A DNA stretch of 15,066 nt from the NCBI GenBank assembly GCA_934463345.1, contig CAKSJL010000042.1, forward strand, positions 1-15,066. The letters are read 5' to 3'. Both the position numbers and the translations under genes were made by a program. Of the stretch, positions 1 through 8,657 are shown in pieces (the stretch's first letter is position 1; each line of letters begins with the position of its first letter). The DNA is from an uncultured Oscillospiraceae bacterium (GTDB lineage Bacteria; Bacillota; Clostridia; Oscillospirales; Ruminococcaceae). The notes beneath the pieces were generated by a model, which did no database searches, was not told where the DNA came from, and saw only the letters and a list, made by a program, of their open reading frames with translations.

Positions 1-1
1 G

Positions 2-250
2 TTCAGACTTAAATGTGCTGAACATGGCAATATTGCTGAAATGAGTGTTACGACAAGTATACCTCTCAAAGCTTCACAGAGGGAAAAGTTGCTTAAAAAG
101 CTTGAAGAAAAATCAGGCAAAAAGGTAAAGCTAACAGAAAAGACAGATCCGTCTATACTGGGAGGTATTATTGTTGAATATGGCAATACCCGTATAGATG
201 ACAGTATAAAAGGAAAACTTGAGGCTGTTGCAATACAGCTGAAACAATAA
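2..250 (+). CDS. atpH: F1Fo ATP synthase delta subunit, C-terminal part (cut by window edge)
   Basis: This is the last 82 codons of the delta subunit, which joins the F1 head to the peripheral stalk (b subunits) of ATP synthase. The frame is open from base 2, so the first ATG in view (base 41) is internal and the true start lies outside the window. The visible part carries the family's C-terminal signature: a VTTSIPL stretch, the segment 'LLKKLEEKSGKKVKL', then 'DPSILGGIIVEYGN' and 'IDDSIKGKLEAV', the beta-hairpin and helix that close delta/OSCP proteins. It lies 19 bases upstream of atpA in the standard operon order. The c subunit, which would reveal H+ or Na+ use, is not in view. Confidence 0.93.
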   Translation, partial: FRLKCAEHGNIAEMSVTTSIPLKASQREKLLKKLEEKSGKKVKLTEKTDPSILGGIIVEYGNTRIDDSIKGKLEAVAIQLKQ

Positions 251-269
251 GATTAAAGAAGGTGTATGA

Positions 270-1787
270 ATGAATTTACGCCCGGATGAAATAACAGACA
301 TAATCAAGGAGCAGATAAAGAATTTCAGCTCTAAAATAGAACTTCAGGACATCGGAACAGTTGTAACGGTCGGAGACGGTATTGCAACGATCCATGGTCT
401 TGAAAAATGTATGTCCGGTGAATTGCTTGAATTTGAGGGCGGAGTTTACGGCATGGCGCTTAACCTTGAACAGGATTTTGTAGGTGCGGTTATGCTGGGT
501 TCAGACTCTGAAATCAAAGAAGGTGATTCAGTAAAGAGAACAAACAGAATCGTTTCCGTACCTGTTGGTGAGGAAATGCTGGGACGTGTTGTAAATGCGC
601 TCGGACAGCCGATTGACGGAAAGGGACAGATTCTGACAGATAAAACTGAGCCGATCGAAAAGATTGCGCCGGGAATTATTACAAGAAAATCCGTTCACAA
701 GCCGCTTCAGACCGGTATCAAGGCTATTGACTCCATGATTCCGATCGGAAGAGGACAGAGAGAGCTTATAATTGGCGACAGACAGACAGGTAAGACAGCG
801 ATCGCTCTTGATACTATAATCAACCAGAAAGATCAGGATGTTATCTGTATCTATGTGGCAATTGGTCAGAAACGTTCAACTGTTGCAAATGTTGTTGAGA
901 CACTTGAAAAGGCTGGGGCAATGAGATATACTGTTGTAGTTTCGGCTACGGCTTCTGAGCTTGCGCCGCTTCAGTATATTGCGCCTTATTCAGGATGTGC
1001 TATAGGCGAATACTTCCTGAATCAGGGCAAGGATGTGCTTTGTGTATATGATGACCTTTCAAAGCATGCTGTTGCTTACAGAACGCTTTCACTGCTGCTT
1101 AAACGTCCGCCGGGACGTGAGGCTTACCCTGGAGATGTATTCTATCTCCATTCAAGACTGCTTGAAAGAGCCTGCAGCCTTAACGAAAATTATGGAGGCG
1201 GAAGCTTGACGGCTCTGCCGATAATTGAAACACAGGCAGGAGATGTTTCAGCATATATACCGACAAATGTAATTTCAATTACAGACGGTCAGATATTCCT
1301 TGAAACAGATCTGTTTAATTCAGGTATCAGACCGGCGGTTAACCCTGGTATTTCTGTATCACGAGTAGGAAGCGCTGCACAAATTAAGGCTATGAAAAAG
1401 GTTTCATCGTCCCTTAAGCTGACCTATTCACAGTATCGTGAACTTCAGTCATTCTCACAGTTCGGTTCTGATCTTGACGCAGATACGAAAGAAAGACTTG
1501 CAAAGGGCGAAAGAGTTGTTGAGGTGCTCAAGCAGGACAGAAACTCTCCTCTTACAGTTGAACATCAGGTAATAATAATTTATGCTGTTGTAAACAATTT
1601 CCTGAAAGATGTTCCGGTAAAGCTTATCGGTGAATATCAGGATGAACTTTTCGAGCATATTGACAATTCGTTCCCTGATATTATAAGCTCGATTGCAAAG
1701 ACACATGATCTTACTGCTGACAATGAAAAAGCTCTCAAGGATGTTCTGACAGACTTTACAGCAAAATTTGTGTCAGAAAGATCATAA
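270..1787 (+). CDS. atpA: F1Fo ATP synthase alpha subunit
   Basis: This is the 505-residue non-catalytic nucleotide-binding subunit of the F1 hexamer, full length for the family. The Walker A motif GDRQTGKT is at residues 169-176. The segment '[16 protein letters not shown]' holds the arginine finger that completes the catalytic site on beta. The N-terminal beta-barrel segment '[16 protein letters not shown]' is also present. The start at 270 is preceded by AGAAGG at 257-262, seven bases away; another ATG at 266 is out of frame. It sits between atpH and atpG, 23 bases from the latter, in an evident polycistronic unit whose promoter lies upstream of the window. Confidence 0.98.
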   Translation: MNLRPDEITDIIKEQIKNFSSKIELQDIGTVVTVGDGIATIHGLEKCMSGELLEFEGGVYGMALNLEQDFVGAVMLGSDSEIKEGDSVKRTNRIVSVPVGEEMLGRVVNALGQPIDGKGQILTDKTEPIEKIAPGIITRKSVHKPLQTGIKAIDSMIPIGRGQRELIIGDRQTGKTAIALDTIINQKDQDVICIYVAIGQKRSTVANVVETLEKAGAMRYTVVVSATASELAPLQYIAPYSGCAIGEYFLNQGKDVLCVYDDLSKHAVAYRTLSLLLKRPPGREAYPGDVFYLHSRLLERACSLNENYGGGSLTALPIIETQAGDVSAYIPTNVISITDGQIFLETDLFNSGIRPAVNPGISVSRVGSAAQIKAMKKVSSSLKLTYSQYRELQSFSQFGSDLDADTKERLAKGERVVEVLKQDRNSPLTVEHQVIIIYAVVNNFLKDVPVKLIGEYQDELFEHIDNSFPDIISSIAKTHDLTADNEKALKDVLTDFTAKFVSERS

Positions 1788-1810
1788 ACGGCGAAAGGTG
1801 AATTGAATTT

Positions 1811-2671
1811 ATGGCTTCATCAAATATGAAAGACATCAAACGCCGTATCAAGAGCGTCGAAAGTACGAGACAGATTACAAAGGCAATGGAGCTTGTGGCT
1901 TCCTCAAAGCTCAGAAAGGCCAAGGAAAAGGCGGACAGCTCAAAGCCGTTTTTCAATACGCTTTATGAAACAATGAGAGAAATTGTTTCATCTGACAATA
2001 CCTTTGATTCGATTTACACAAGAAATCGTCTCAATAATGTCACACTTATAGTTGTTATCGGCGGTGACAGGGGGCTGGCAGGAGGATTTAATGCCAATGT
2101 CTTAAAGCTTGCGCAGCAGAGATGCGATGAGCTGAAAGGAAAAAGCGAGGTTGTTGTCCTGCCTGTCGGAAGAAAGGCTGTTGAATACTTTGAAAAGCGT
2201 GATTTCAAAATAATGACACGATATGAAAATATCGCTGAAAATCTTACTATCTACGGCGCACTGAGCATTGCTGATAAAATTATTGATGTCTATAACAAGG
2301 ATAAAATCGGCAGAGTCGAGCTGTTTTATACTGACTGCGTTTCACCGCTGCTTCAGGAAGCCAGAAGAATGCCGCTGATACCGCTTGATATTGAGCCGGA
2401 AAAGGAATACAAGGGACTGACAGATTATGATCCGTCACCGGAAGAAGTTTTTGACGCACTTATGCCTAAATATATGGCAGGCGTGCTGTTCGGTGCAATT
2501 ATTGATTCCTTTGCGGCGGAACAGGCTGCAAGACGTACAGCAATGGAAAATGCTACTGATAATGCAAATGAAATGATAAGCGATCTTTCGCTTATGTATA
2601 ACAGAGCACGTCAGGCAGCTATTACACAGGAAATTACCGAGATAGTAAGCGGTGCAAGCGCACAGAACTGA
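1811..2671 (+). CDS. atpG: F1Fo ATP synthase gamma subunit
   Basis: This 286-residue central rotor shaft subunit turns inside the alpha/beta hexamer and couples ion flow to ATP synthesis. The N-terminal helix has the conserved 'KDIKRRIKSVESTRQITKAM' pattern. The C-terminal helix has 'LMYNRARQAAITQEITEIV', which forms the coiled coil with the N-terminal helix. The middle Rossmann-like part contains 'VIGGDRGLAGGFN'. Length is normal. The site AAGGTG at 1795-1800 sits ten bases before ATG 1811; Met6 (1826) is a possible but less well-spaced start. It is followed by 42 bases and then atpD. Confidence 0.97.
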   Translation: MASSNMKDIKRRIKSVESTRQITKAMELVASSKLRKAKEKADSSKPFFNTLYETMREIVSSDNTFDSIYTRNRLNNVTLIVVIGGDRGLAGGFNANVLKLAQQRCDELKGKSEVVVLPVGRKAVEYFEKRDFKIMTRYENIAENLTIYGALSIADKIIDVYNKDKIGRVELFYTDCVSPLLQEARRMPLIPLDIEPEKEYKGLTDYDPSPEEVFDALMPKYMAGVLFGAIIDSFAAEQAARRTAMENATDNANEMISDLSLMYNRARQAAITQEITEIVSGASAQN

Positions 2672-2689
2672 GTGCTAATATGCGGTTAA

Positions 2690-4107
<1,418 letters not shown>

Positions 4108-4108
<1 letters not shown>

Positions 4109-4509
4109 TGAAACTATTCACACTAAAGATAATCACTCCTGAAAAGGTGTTTTTTGACGGTGAAACAGAACAGATTATAGTCAGAACTACCGAGGGCGAT
4201 ATAGGTGTGCTTGCAGGTCATGAAAATTATGTTGCCAATCTTCCGGCAGGTCCTTTTAAGGTTAAGTCTGATGGCAAATTCAGAATAGCTGCAATTTCCG
4301 GAGGAGTTCTTAAGGTTTCCAAAGAATCCACTACGATCCTTGCAATGGCGGCAGAGTGGGCAGAGGAAATAGATCTTGACTGGGCTAAGCGTTCACAGAA
4401 AGACGCAGAAAAACGCCTTAAAGAGAACAAAAGTGATTATGAGCTGAGACGTGCTGAGCTGAAGCTTAAGCGTGCGCTTAACAGAATAAATATTTCTCAG
4501 ATGAAATAA
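4108..4509 (+). CDS. atpC: F1Fo ATP synthase epsilon subunit
   Basis: This 133-residue subunit binds gamma in the rotor and can inhibit ATP hydrolysis. The N-terminal beta-sandwich is recognisable from 'LKIITPEKVFFDGETEQI', 'EGDIGVLAGHENYV' and 'AAISGGVLKV'. The charged C-terminal part (about residues 88-133) is the two-helix domain involved in inhibition. Its start shares a base with the atpD stop, so it is probably translated by coupled reinitiation; AAGGGTG at about 4094-4100 could also act as ribosome site. It is the last gene of the operon, followed within five bases by a hairpin. Confidence 0.96.
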
Positions 4510-4513
4510 AATT

Positions 4514-4538
4514 GAGGACGTCTTTATTGGACGTCCTC
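4514..4538 (+). terminator. Hairpin after atpC, probable weak terminator of the ATP synthase operon
   Basis: A perfect 9-bp stem, GAGGACGTC (4514-4522) with GACGTCCTC (4530-4538), encloses a 7-base loop. It begins four bases after the atpC stop. The following bases are TGTTAAATTA, a poor T-run, so termination is probably partial and some transcripts may continue into the thioesterase gene ten bases later. Confidence 0.6.
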
Positions 4539-4559
4539 TGTTAAATTATGGAGGAATTT

Positions 4560-4994
4560 ATGGAAAAGGTAATTGAATATGAAAGAAGTCCGTTTTATTA
4601 TGAAACAGACCGTATGAATGTTATTCATCACTCCAATTATATAAGGTGGTTTGAAGAAGCAAGAATATATTTTATGGAACAAGTAGGATATTCATATGCT
4701 AAAATGGAATCAGAAGGAATAATGATGCCTGTTCTGTCAGCACAGTGTGAGTACAAAAATTCTGTTAAATTCGGAGATACGGTCATAATAAAGGTGGCGA
4801 TTACAGAATTTAACGGTTTTAAAATGGCAATACAGTATCTGGTAACTAACAAGGTAACAGGGGAGCTAAGAGCAAAGGGAAGCACCTCGCACTGTTTTAC
4901 GGACATGTCCATGAAACCAGTCAGAATAAAGAAAACATTTCCGGAGCTTTATGAGCTTTATAGTAAATATTCCGGAGAAAAACTTTTTAGATAA
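4560..4994 (+). CDS. Acyl-CoA thioesterase, 4HBT/YbgC-like hotdog fold
   Basis: This 144-residue single-domain hotdog protein probably hydrolyses an acyl-CoA or related thioester in the cytoplasm; the substrate cannot be told from sequence. The N-terminal motif 'YYETDRMNVIHHSNYIRWFE' (residues 13-31) matches the family pattern, with D17 at the position of the catalytic aspartate of 4-hydroxybenzoyl-CoA thioesterase. The later segment 'YKNSVKFGDTVIIKV' is the usual second conserved block. I place the start at 4560 because the in-frame ATG at 4548 overlaps the GGAGG (4550-4554) that sits five bases before 4560. No separate promoter is clear, so read-through from the ATP operon may express it. 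Confidence 0.85.
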   Translation: MEKVIEYERSPFYYETDRMNVIHHSNYIRWFEEARIYFMEQVGYSYAKMESEGIMMPVLSAQCEYKNSVKFGDTVIIKVAITEFNGFKMAIQYLVTNKVTGELRAKGSTSHCFTDMSMKPVRIKKTFPELYELYSKYSGEKLFR

Positions 4995-5050
4995 ATAGAA
5001 TTATGCAATGTATTCAGATTCTTTCTAAATCTATTTGTGCAAAACGTCCT

Positions 5051-5079
5051 TTGAAAAAAATTATATATTATGATATAAT
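5051..5079 (+). promoter_or_regulatory. Sigma-A promoter of the CarD-family gene
   Basis: TTGAAA (5051-5056), a 17-bp spacer and TATAAT (5074-5079) with an extended TGA just before the -10. Transcription should start near 5086, almost on top of AAGGAG (5087-5092), so the mRNA leader is very short if that site is used. Confidence 0.8.
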
Positions 5080-5130
5080 TATGTATAAGGAGAAATTATA
5101 CTATTGTGCAGATGGGGGTACATTGTTAAT

Positions 5131-5640
5131 ATGAGTTTTGAAATTGGTGAATATGTAGTTTATGATTCTGGGGAAATATGCAGAATTGATGAAATGGTTC
5201 AGCGTTGTTTTGATGGCATTGAGGTAAAAGATTATTATAAGCTTGTTCCAGTTTATTTAAAAGGTTCAACATTCTATATTCCTGCTGATGATTATGAGGG
5301 GAGGGTCAGAAGTCTGCTTTCAAAAGAAGAAATATACGCGCTGATTGATGAAATGCCAGATGTACAAACAAAATGGTATGATGATAAAAACCAGAGAAAA
5401 AATAAGTTTTTGGATGTTCTTCATGGCGATAATTATCATGAGCTTATATCAATGATAAGATCTATTTATATTCAGAAAGAAGAACAAAATCGTAAAGGAA
5501 AAAAGCTTAATTCATATGATGAAAGAGCGATGCTGGAGGCTGAAAAAATGATAAATCATGAATTTGCGTTTGTACTTGGCATTAATGAAAAGGATGTTGA
5601 AGGCTTTATAAAATCTCGCATTATACAAAAAAATAAATAA
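5131..5640 (+). CDS. CarD/CdnL-family transcriptional regulator
   Basis: This 169-residue protein resembles CarD-family factors, which bind the RNA polymerase beta subunit and tune open-complex formation. The N-terminal Tudor-like RNA-polymerase-interacting domain is seen in 'FEIGEYVVYDSGEICRIDEM' and the following 'YYKLVPVYLKGSTFYIPAD' (to about residue 52). The C-terminal half is helical and charged ('DERAMLEAEKMINHEFAFVL'), as in the DNA-contacting part of the family. I chose ATG 5131 because homologous proteins begin at this F-x-IG-x-x-VVY segment. A TTG at 5104 would add nine residues and lies 11 bases after AAGGAG (5087-5092), a better ribosome site than the GGGGG at 5114-5118. The start is therefore uncertain. 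It has its own promoter and terminator. Confidence 0.85.
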   Translation: MSFEIGEYVVYDSGEICRIDEMVQRCFDGIEVKDYYKLVPVYLKGSTFYIPADDYEGRVRSLLSKEEIYALIDEMPDVQTKWYDDKNQRKNKFLDVLHGDNYHELISMIRSIYIQKEEQNRKGKKLNSYDERAMLEAEKMINHEFAFVLGINEKDVEGFIKSRIIQKNK

Positions 5641-5661
5641 CAATAAGTATTTTTGTGAATA

Positions 5662-5700
5662 AAAAACCTGTTTCTAAATAATAAAAAGAAACAGGTTTTT
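5662..5700. terminator. Bidirectional intrinsic terminator
   Basis: A perfect 14-bp inverted repeat, AAAAACCTGTTTCT (5662-5675) with AGAAACAGGTTTTT (5687-5700), has an 11-base loop. Read on either strand the stem ends in a run of T, so it serves both the CarD-family gene (ends 5640) and the convergent membrane glycosyltransferase gene (ends 5705). Confidence 0.92.
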
Positions 5701-5704
5701 ATAT

Positions 5705-7264
5705 TTATCCAGCTTTTTTAAGTTTCCTGTCCAGATTTATTCTTCCATAAGAGAGCGAGCTGCGTTTTATGATAGCCGACAGAGTTTTTACAGAGTAAAC
5801 AGCTGTTATTATAAAGACAGGAGTAAAGTTTACAAGATATCGTGATCTTGTTTCCCAGATTGCAAAGAAGAAATAAACTCCGCAGATAATTATTTTCAGT
5901 ATCAGCTCACATCCTTGCTTTTTGGAAACTGCTCCGTCAATGAACGAAAAGAGAATCATAAACAAAAGCAGGAACTGATAAACAGAACAGTATATTTTAA
6001 ATGCGCCGCTTTTGGAAACAATATACCTGAATATATTCATGTCAGTTTTACTGTTTTCAATGCTTCGCTTCATATAATATCCGATAAAATAAGTTCCGTC
6101 TCCCCATGTCCATGAGATTTTTTTAGCAAAATGCTTTACAAGACCAGTAAATCCATAGTCGGAAATTCTTTTTTTAATTTCTGCAATATTGGCTTCTTTT
6201 TTAGTTTCGTATGTCGGATGACTGTTTGTGAGCCAGAAATCATCAAGGTAGAAACCGCCTCTGTCATGCAGTCCCATCATGATCCAGTGTTCAGGAGGAA
6301 ACTGTGCAACCTCCGCTTCAGCCTGGCTGGCAATATCAAATGAATCTATAAACGCAGTGCAGGCAGCCGACGAAGCAATAAGACCTGCAAGCAGGATACA
6401 AAGCACCTTACAGTAATTTTTAATGCGTTCTTTGTTGCATGTTACAATGAGATACAATATATACACAGGAATTAGGATAATAACATTTCCTTTCATCTTG
6501 TATCCGGCAATCAGAAGAAGTGAGCTTGCAGAAAGCTGCAAAATTTTTGTCCTTAATTTCGGGCTGTCGAGAGCTGCCAGGAAAAAGTATATTGAACCCA
6601 TTGAAAACGGCATACTCATCGGATCTGTGTAAAAAAACGGTGTATAAGTATAAAAAACTGAAAATCCGGCACCGATAATTGCACAGAAAAGGGGAGTGAA
6701 CTTATCCTTGAATATTTTGCCGGCAATAAGATACATAAAGATGTAGGAGATGTTTAGCCCTATTGCGTTCAGTATCATGGGAACTATTAGCGGCATTGAG
6801 CCAAAAATGTGATTGCATGCTGAATAAACAAGTGAAAGAACAATGAGAAGTGCATGATTGTTGGGGTATCTTGCAAAATAATTTATATGTATCAGCGGAA
6901 GGTCATGTGGAAGATCAGTTTTGTTCCAGGATTGACAAAAATTTTTAGCTGCGCCGTTGACATAACTTAAATCTGAAACGGGTTCAAATTTAAGCGCAAA
7001 AACTGAAAGAATCTGTAGTATAAAAACTCCCAGTGCAATCAGCATAAATATTTTGTTTATTTTCTTTTGTGAAAGCCTTATAGTTTTTCTTCTGAGATAA
7101 TCATAAAGCTTTATCATTCCGAATGTGAAGAGTGTACCAAGGATAAGTATTGCTGTTATTCCGACTGACGGATATTTTACATAACCTCTTGCAATTACTG
7201 AGAGTATTGATAATCCGAACAGTACCGCAAAGCCTCCCTGTACAAATCTGCTGGCTTTTATCAT
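5705..7264 (-). CDS. Polytopic membrane glycosyltransferase, GT-C/GT39-like
   Basis: This 519-residue integral membrane protein has about 12-13 hydrophobic segments spread from residue 10 to 500, with one long soluble loop at roughly residues 305-400. GT-C enzymes take sugars from polyprenyl phosphate on the outer face of the membrane. The family-like acidic site in the first outer loop is probably D98 in 'FEPVSDLSYV', followed by 'RYPNNHALLIV'. The long loop has 'HWIMMGLHDRGGFYLDD' and 'KKISWTWGDGTYF', blocks I recall from Firmicute GT39-like proteins. The acceptor is unknown: cell-wall polymer, exopolysaccharide or glycoprotein are all possible. AAGGAG (7276-7271, minus strand) is six bases before ATG 7264. 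It is a single-gene unit with its own promoter and terminator. Confidence 0.75.
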   Translation of the reverse strand: MIKASRFVQGGFAVLFGLSILSVIARGYVKYPSVGITAILILGTLFTFGMIKLYDYLRRKTIRLSQKKINKIFMLIALGVFILQILSVFALKFEPVSDLSYVNGAAKNFCQSWNKTDLPHDLPLIHINYFARYPNNHALLIVLSLVYSACNHIFGSMPLIVPMILNAIGLNISYIFMYLIAGKIFKDKFTPLFCAIIGAGFSVFYTYTPFFYTDPMSMPFSMGSIYFFLAALDSPKLRTKILQLSASSLLLIAGYKMKGNVIILIPVYILYLIVTCNKERIKNYCKVLCILLAGLIASSAACTAFIDSFDIASQAEAEVAQFPPEHWIMMGLHDRGGFYLDDFWLTNSHPTYETKKEANIAEIKKRISDYGFTGLVKHFAKKISWTWGDGTYFIGYYMKRSIENSKTDMNIFRYIVSKSGAFKIYCSVYQFLLLFMILFSFIDGAVSKKQGCELILKIIICGVYFFFAIWETRSRYLVNFTPVFIITAVYSVKTLSAIIKRSSLSYGRINLDRKLKKAG

Positions 7265-7347
7265 AAAGGTCTCCTTGAATTTTGTATTATCTGTATATTT
7301 TCACCATATTGGTATATAGAACAAAATTCGCTTTTGTCCTACATTTA

Positions 7348-7376
7348 ATTATAAATCAGCGGATATAATTTGTAAA
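7348..7376 (-). promoter_or_regulatory. Promoter of the membrane glycosyltransferase gene
   Basis: Read on the minus strand: TTTACA (7376-7371), a 17-bp spacer and TATAAT (7353-7348). This predicts a start near 7341 and a leader of about 75 bases. Confidence 0.7.
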
Positions 7377-7458
7377 TTGACAAACTGTAAAATAAAACAT
7401 GCAGTTTTTATTGTTGTTCTGTGTATTATAACAACTAATACACTGAAAAGCAGTTTTA

Positions 7459-7499
7459 TTAAGGCAGCACCGCACAAAGATTGTACGGTGTTGCCTTAA
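7459..7499. repeat. 41-bp near-perfect palindrome (REP-like or operator-like)
   Basis: TTAAGGCAGCACCG (7459-7472) pairs with CGGTGTTGCCTTAA (7486-7499), with one G-T wobble. The interior adds ACAA (7474-7477) with TTGT (7481-7484) around a 3-base loop, leaving only one mismatched pair. No T-run follows on either strand, so it is not a normal terminator. It is richer in G+C than its surroundings. A dispersed repeat, a tiny inverted-repeat element or a regulator site are all possible. Confidence 0.6.
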
Positions 7500-7552
7500 G
7501 TATAAGAACCTGTATGCACTTCTGATAAGGGTAGGTTTTAAGTAATAATAAA

Positions 7553-7581
7553 TTGAAATTTATCTGCCAGTGTGATATAAT
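7553..7581 (+). promoter_or_regulatory. Promoter of the GH8-derived dockerin gene
   Basis: TTGAAA (7553-7558), a 17-bp spacer and TATAAT (7576-7581) with an extended TGA before it. The predicted start is near 7588, giving a leader of about 64 bases that ends in GGAGG (7640-7644). Confidence 0.82.
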
Positions 7582-7651
7582 CATATCAGGAAAATAATTT
7601 ATTGGCGGATAGATTCAGAGCATATAAATTTATTGCTTCGGAGGATAACAT

Positions 7652-8305
7652 ATGAAACTTAAAAAGCTTATTATAATATTTACAGCAGCATTGCTTTGTA
7701 TTTCTAATATTTCAGAAATCTCAGCTGAAAATATGCAGGCAACTGTTTCTGAGGAAACGATTAGCTTTTATGAACAGTGGAAAAATAAATATCTGATTGA
7801 AAATCCATATACTGACGAGAAACAGTATTATGTACAGTACAGTGAGGAATCCTATGATGAAGCTCAGGAGGAAGTTGCTGTAACTTTTTCAGAATACTCA
7901 ACAGGACTTCTTCCGGATTTTATTGTCAAAGACAAAACAACAGGAAAATTTGTTCCAGCCAGTGAAAATTATCTTGAAAGTGAAAATGACGGCAATTACT
8001 ATTATAACAGCTGCCGTACTCCATGGAGGATGGGTATGGATTATCTTTATGGTAAAAATGACAATGCACTTTCATTTGCCAAAACCATAAATTCATTTAT
8101 AATCAGATCTGCGAACAGTAATCCTGAAAACATCAAAGCAGGATATAAACCAGATGGCACAGCTGTTGAGGATTACAATGATCTCTGTTTTACAGCACCG
8201 TTTCTTATATCTGCATCTTGCGCAGGGGACATGAACAGCGATAATATGCTGAACGTTTTTGATCTCTGTCTTATGCAAAGAATTCTGACGGGACATATAA
8301 AGTAA
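7652..8305 (+). CDS. Secreted GH8-derived protein with internal deletion and a single dockerin repeat
   Basis: This 217-residue secreted protein has a signal peptide at residues 1 to about 25 (KKLIIIFTAALLC core, cleavage near SAE). Residues 30-81 resemble the start of a GH8 domain (endoglucanase/xylanase family), ending at AVTFSE, where E81 is in the position of the family's general acid in VSE-G-x-GYGM. Residues 84-188 resemble the end of GH8: 'TGLLPDFIVKDKTTG', 'YYYNSCRTPWRMGMDYL', 'IKAGYKPDGT' and 'DYNDLCFTAPF'. About half of the usual 330-370 residue domain, including most of the substrate cleft, is missing in frame, so activity is unlikely. Residues 192-213 form one dockerin calcium loop (D-x-N-x-D...N-x-x-D); the usual second repeat is absent. 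Promoter, GGAGG site and signal peptide look intact. It may be a decaying gene or a non-catalytic binding protein. Confidence 0.72.
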   Translation: MKLKKLIIIFTAALLCISNISEISAENMQATVSEETISFYEQWKNKYLIENPYTDEKQYYVQYSEESYDEAQEEVAVTFSEYSTGLLPDFIVKDKTTGKFVPASENYLESENDGNYYYNSCRTPWRMGMDYLYGKNDNALSFAKTINSFIIRSANSNPENIKAGYKPDGTAVEDYNDLCFTAPFLISASCAGDMNSDNMLNVFDLCLMQRILTGHIK

Positions 8306-8409
8306 TAACAAAAAACGTGTCTTAAAGCGATTGTTTACGAAGATTTATGTACAATATTCATCAAACAGAGAATTATTATGCGAAAAGCTTCAAAAATCCT
8401 CCGGTTTAT

Positions 8410-8438
8410 TTGACATTTATGACGAAAAGTGTTATAAT
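8410..8438 (+). promoter_or_regulatory. Consensus promoter with no adjacent gene
   Basis: TTGACA (8410-8415), a 17-bp spacer and TATAAT (8433-8438) with an extended TGT before the -10. This is the closest match to consensus in the window, with a predicted start near 8445. The next gene begins 213 bases later and has its own promoter, so this one may make a leader or a small RNA. Confidence 0.75.
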
Positions 8439-8453
8439 ACATTTATTATTCAG

Positions 8454-8593
8454 TTTCTGATATTTTATGACATATAGTTAATTTAATTTATTCTTTGTGT
8501 CATTTCAACACTTTTCAACATGCATTTTTGTTGAAATATTGGAAAAAGTCAGAAACAGATGATTTTCTGTAAAATTAACTTGCAAAAATGCAT
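8454..8593 (+). repeat. Nested inverted repeats in the leader between two promoters
   Basis: ATTTCAACA (8502-8510) is a perfect inverted match of TGTTGAAAT (8529-8537). TTCAACA also recurs directly at 8514-8520. Outside these, GTTTCTG (8454-8460) pairs with CAGAAAC (8551-8557), so the two pairs can nest into one long hairpin. ATGCATTTTTG (8520-8530) is inverted at 8583-8593, inside the second promoter. The sequence is AT-rich, so some of the short pairings may be chance. Confidence 0.4.
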
Positions 8594-8608
8594 TATTACT
8601 GGTATTAT
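8580..8608 (+). promoter_or_regulatory. Promoter of the MraZ-like orphan gene
   Basis: TTGCAA (8580-8585), a 17-bp spacer and TATTAT (8603-8608) with TGG just before the -10; TATAAT at 8606-8611 overlaps as an alternative. It lies about 50-75 bases before the start codon at 8658. Confidence 0.65.
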
Positions 8609-8657
8609 AATATATGTATAGATAGAGAAATGTGCAGAATGGAGGAAACAGAGCGCT

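Larger units (their letters stand above)
7265..7651. other. Gene-free divergent intergenic region, 387 bp
   Basis: No coding sequence is credible here. It contains the minus-strand promoter of the membrane protein (7376-7348), a 41-bp palindrome (7459-7499) and the plus-strand promoter of the GH8-derived gene (7553-7581). The stretch from about 7383 to 7458 is AT-rich and I see nothing definite in it. Confidence 0.7.
8306..8657. other. Gene-free 352-bp region with two promoters and inverted repeats
   Basis: There is no credible coding sequence; the open stretches starting at ATGs at 8468, 8520 and 8559 encode at most about 20 residues and lack ribosome sites. I see no clear terminator for the upstream gene. 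The region holds a consensus promoter (8410-8438), a set of nested inverted repeats (8454-8593) and a second promoter (8580-8608) directly serving the gene at 8658. Confidence 0.6.

Noticed and set aside
4548..4559. ATG 4548 as the thioesterase start
   Set aside because: The bases of this ATG and the next codons form the GGAGG that serves the ATG at 4560.
5016..5032. AGATT...AATCT hairpin after the thioesterase as a terminator
   Set aside because: Only five A-T-rich pairs with a 7-base loop and no T-run; too weak to support.
7459..7499. Reading the palindrome as a transcription terminator
   Set aside because: No T-run follows on either strand, and neither flanking gene ends there.
8559..8621. 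A 20-codon peptide gene after the orphan promoter
   Set aside because: No ribosome site precedes the ATG, the peptide has no recognisable character, and it runs through the next promoter.
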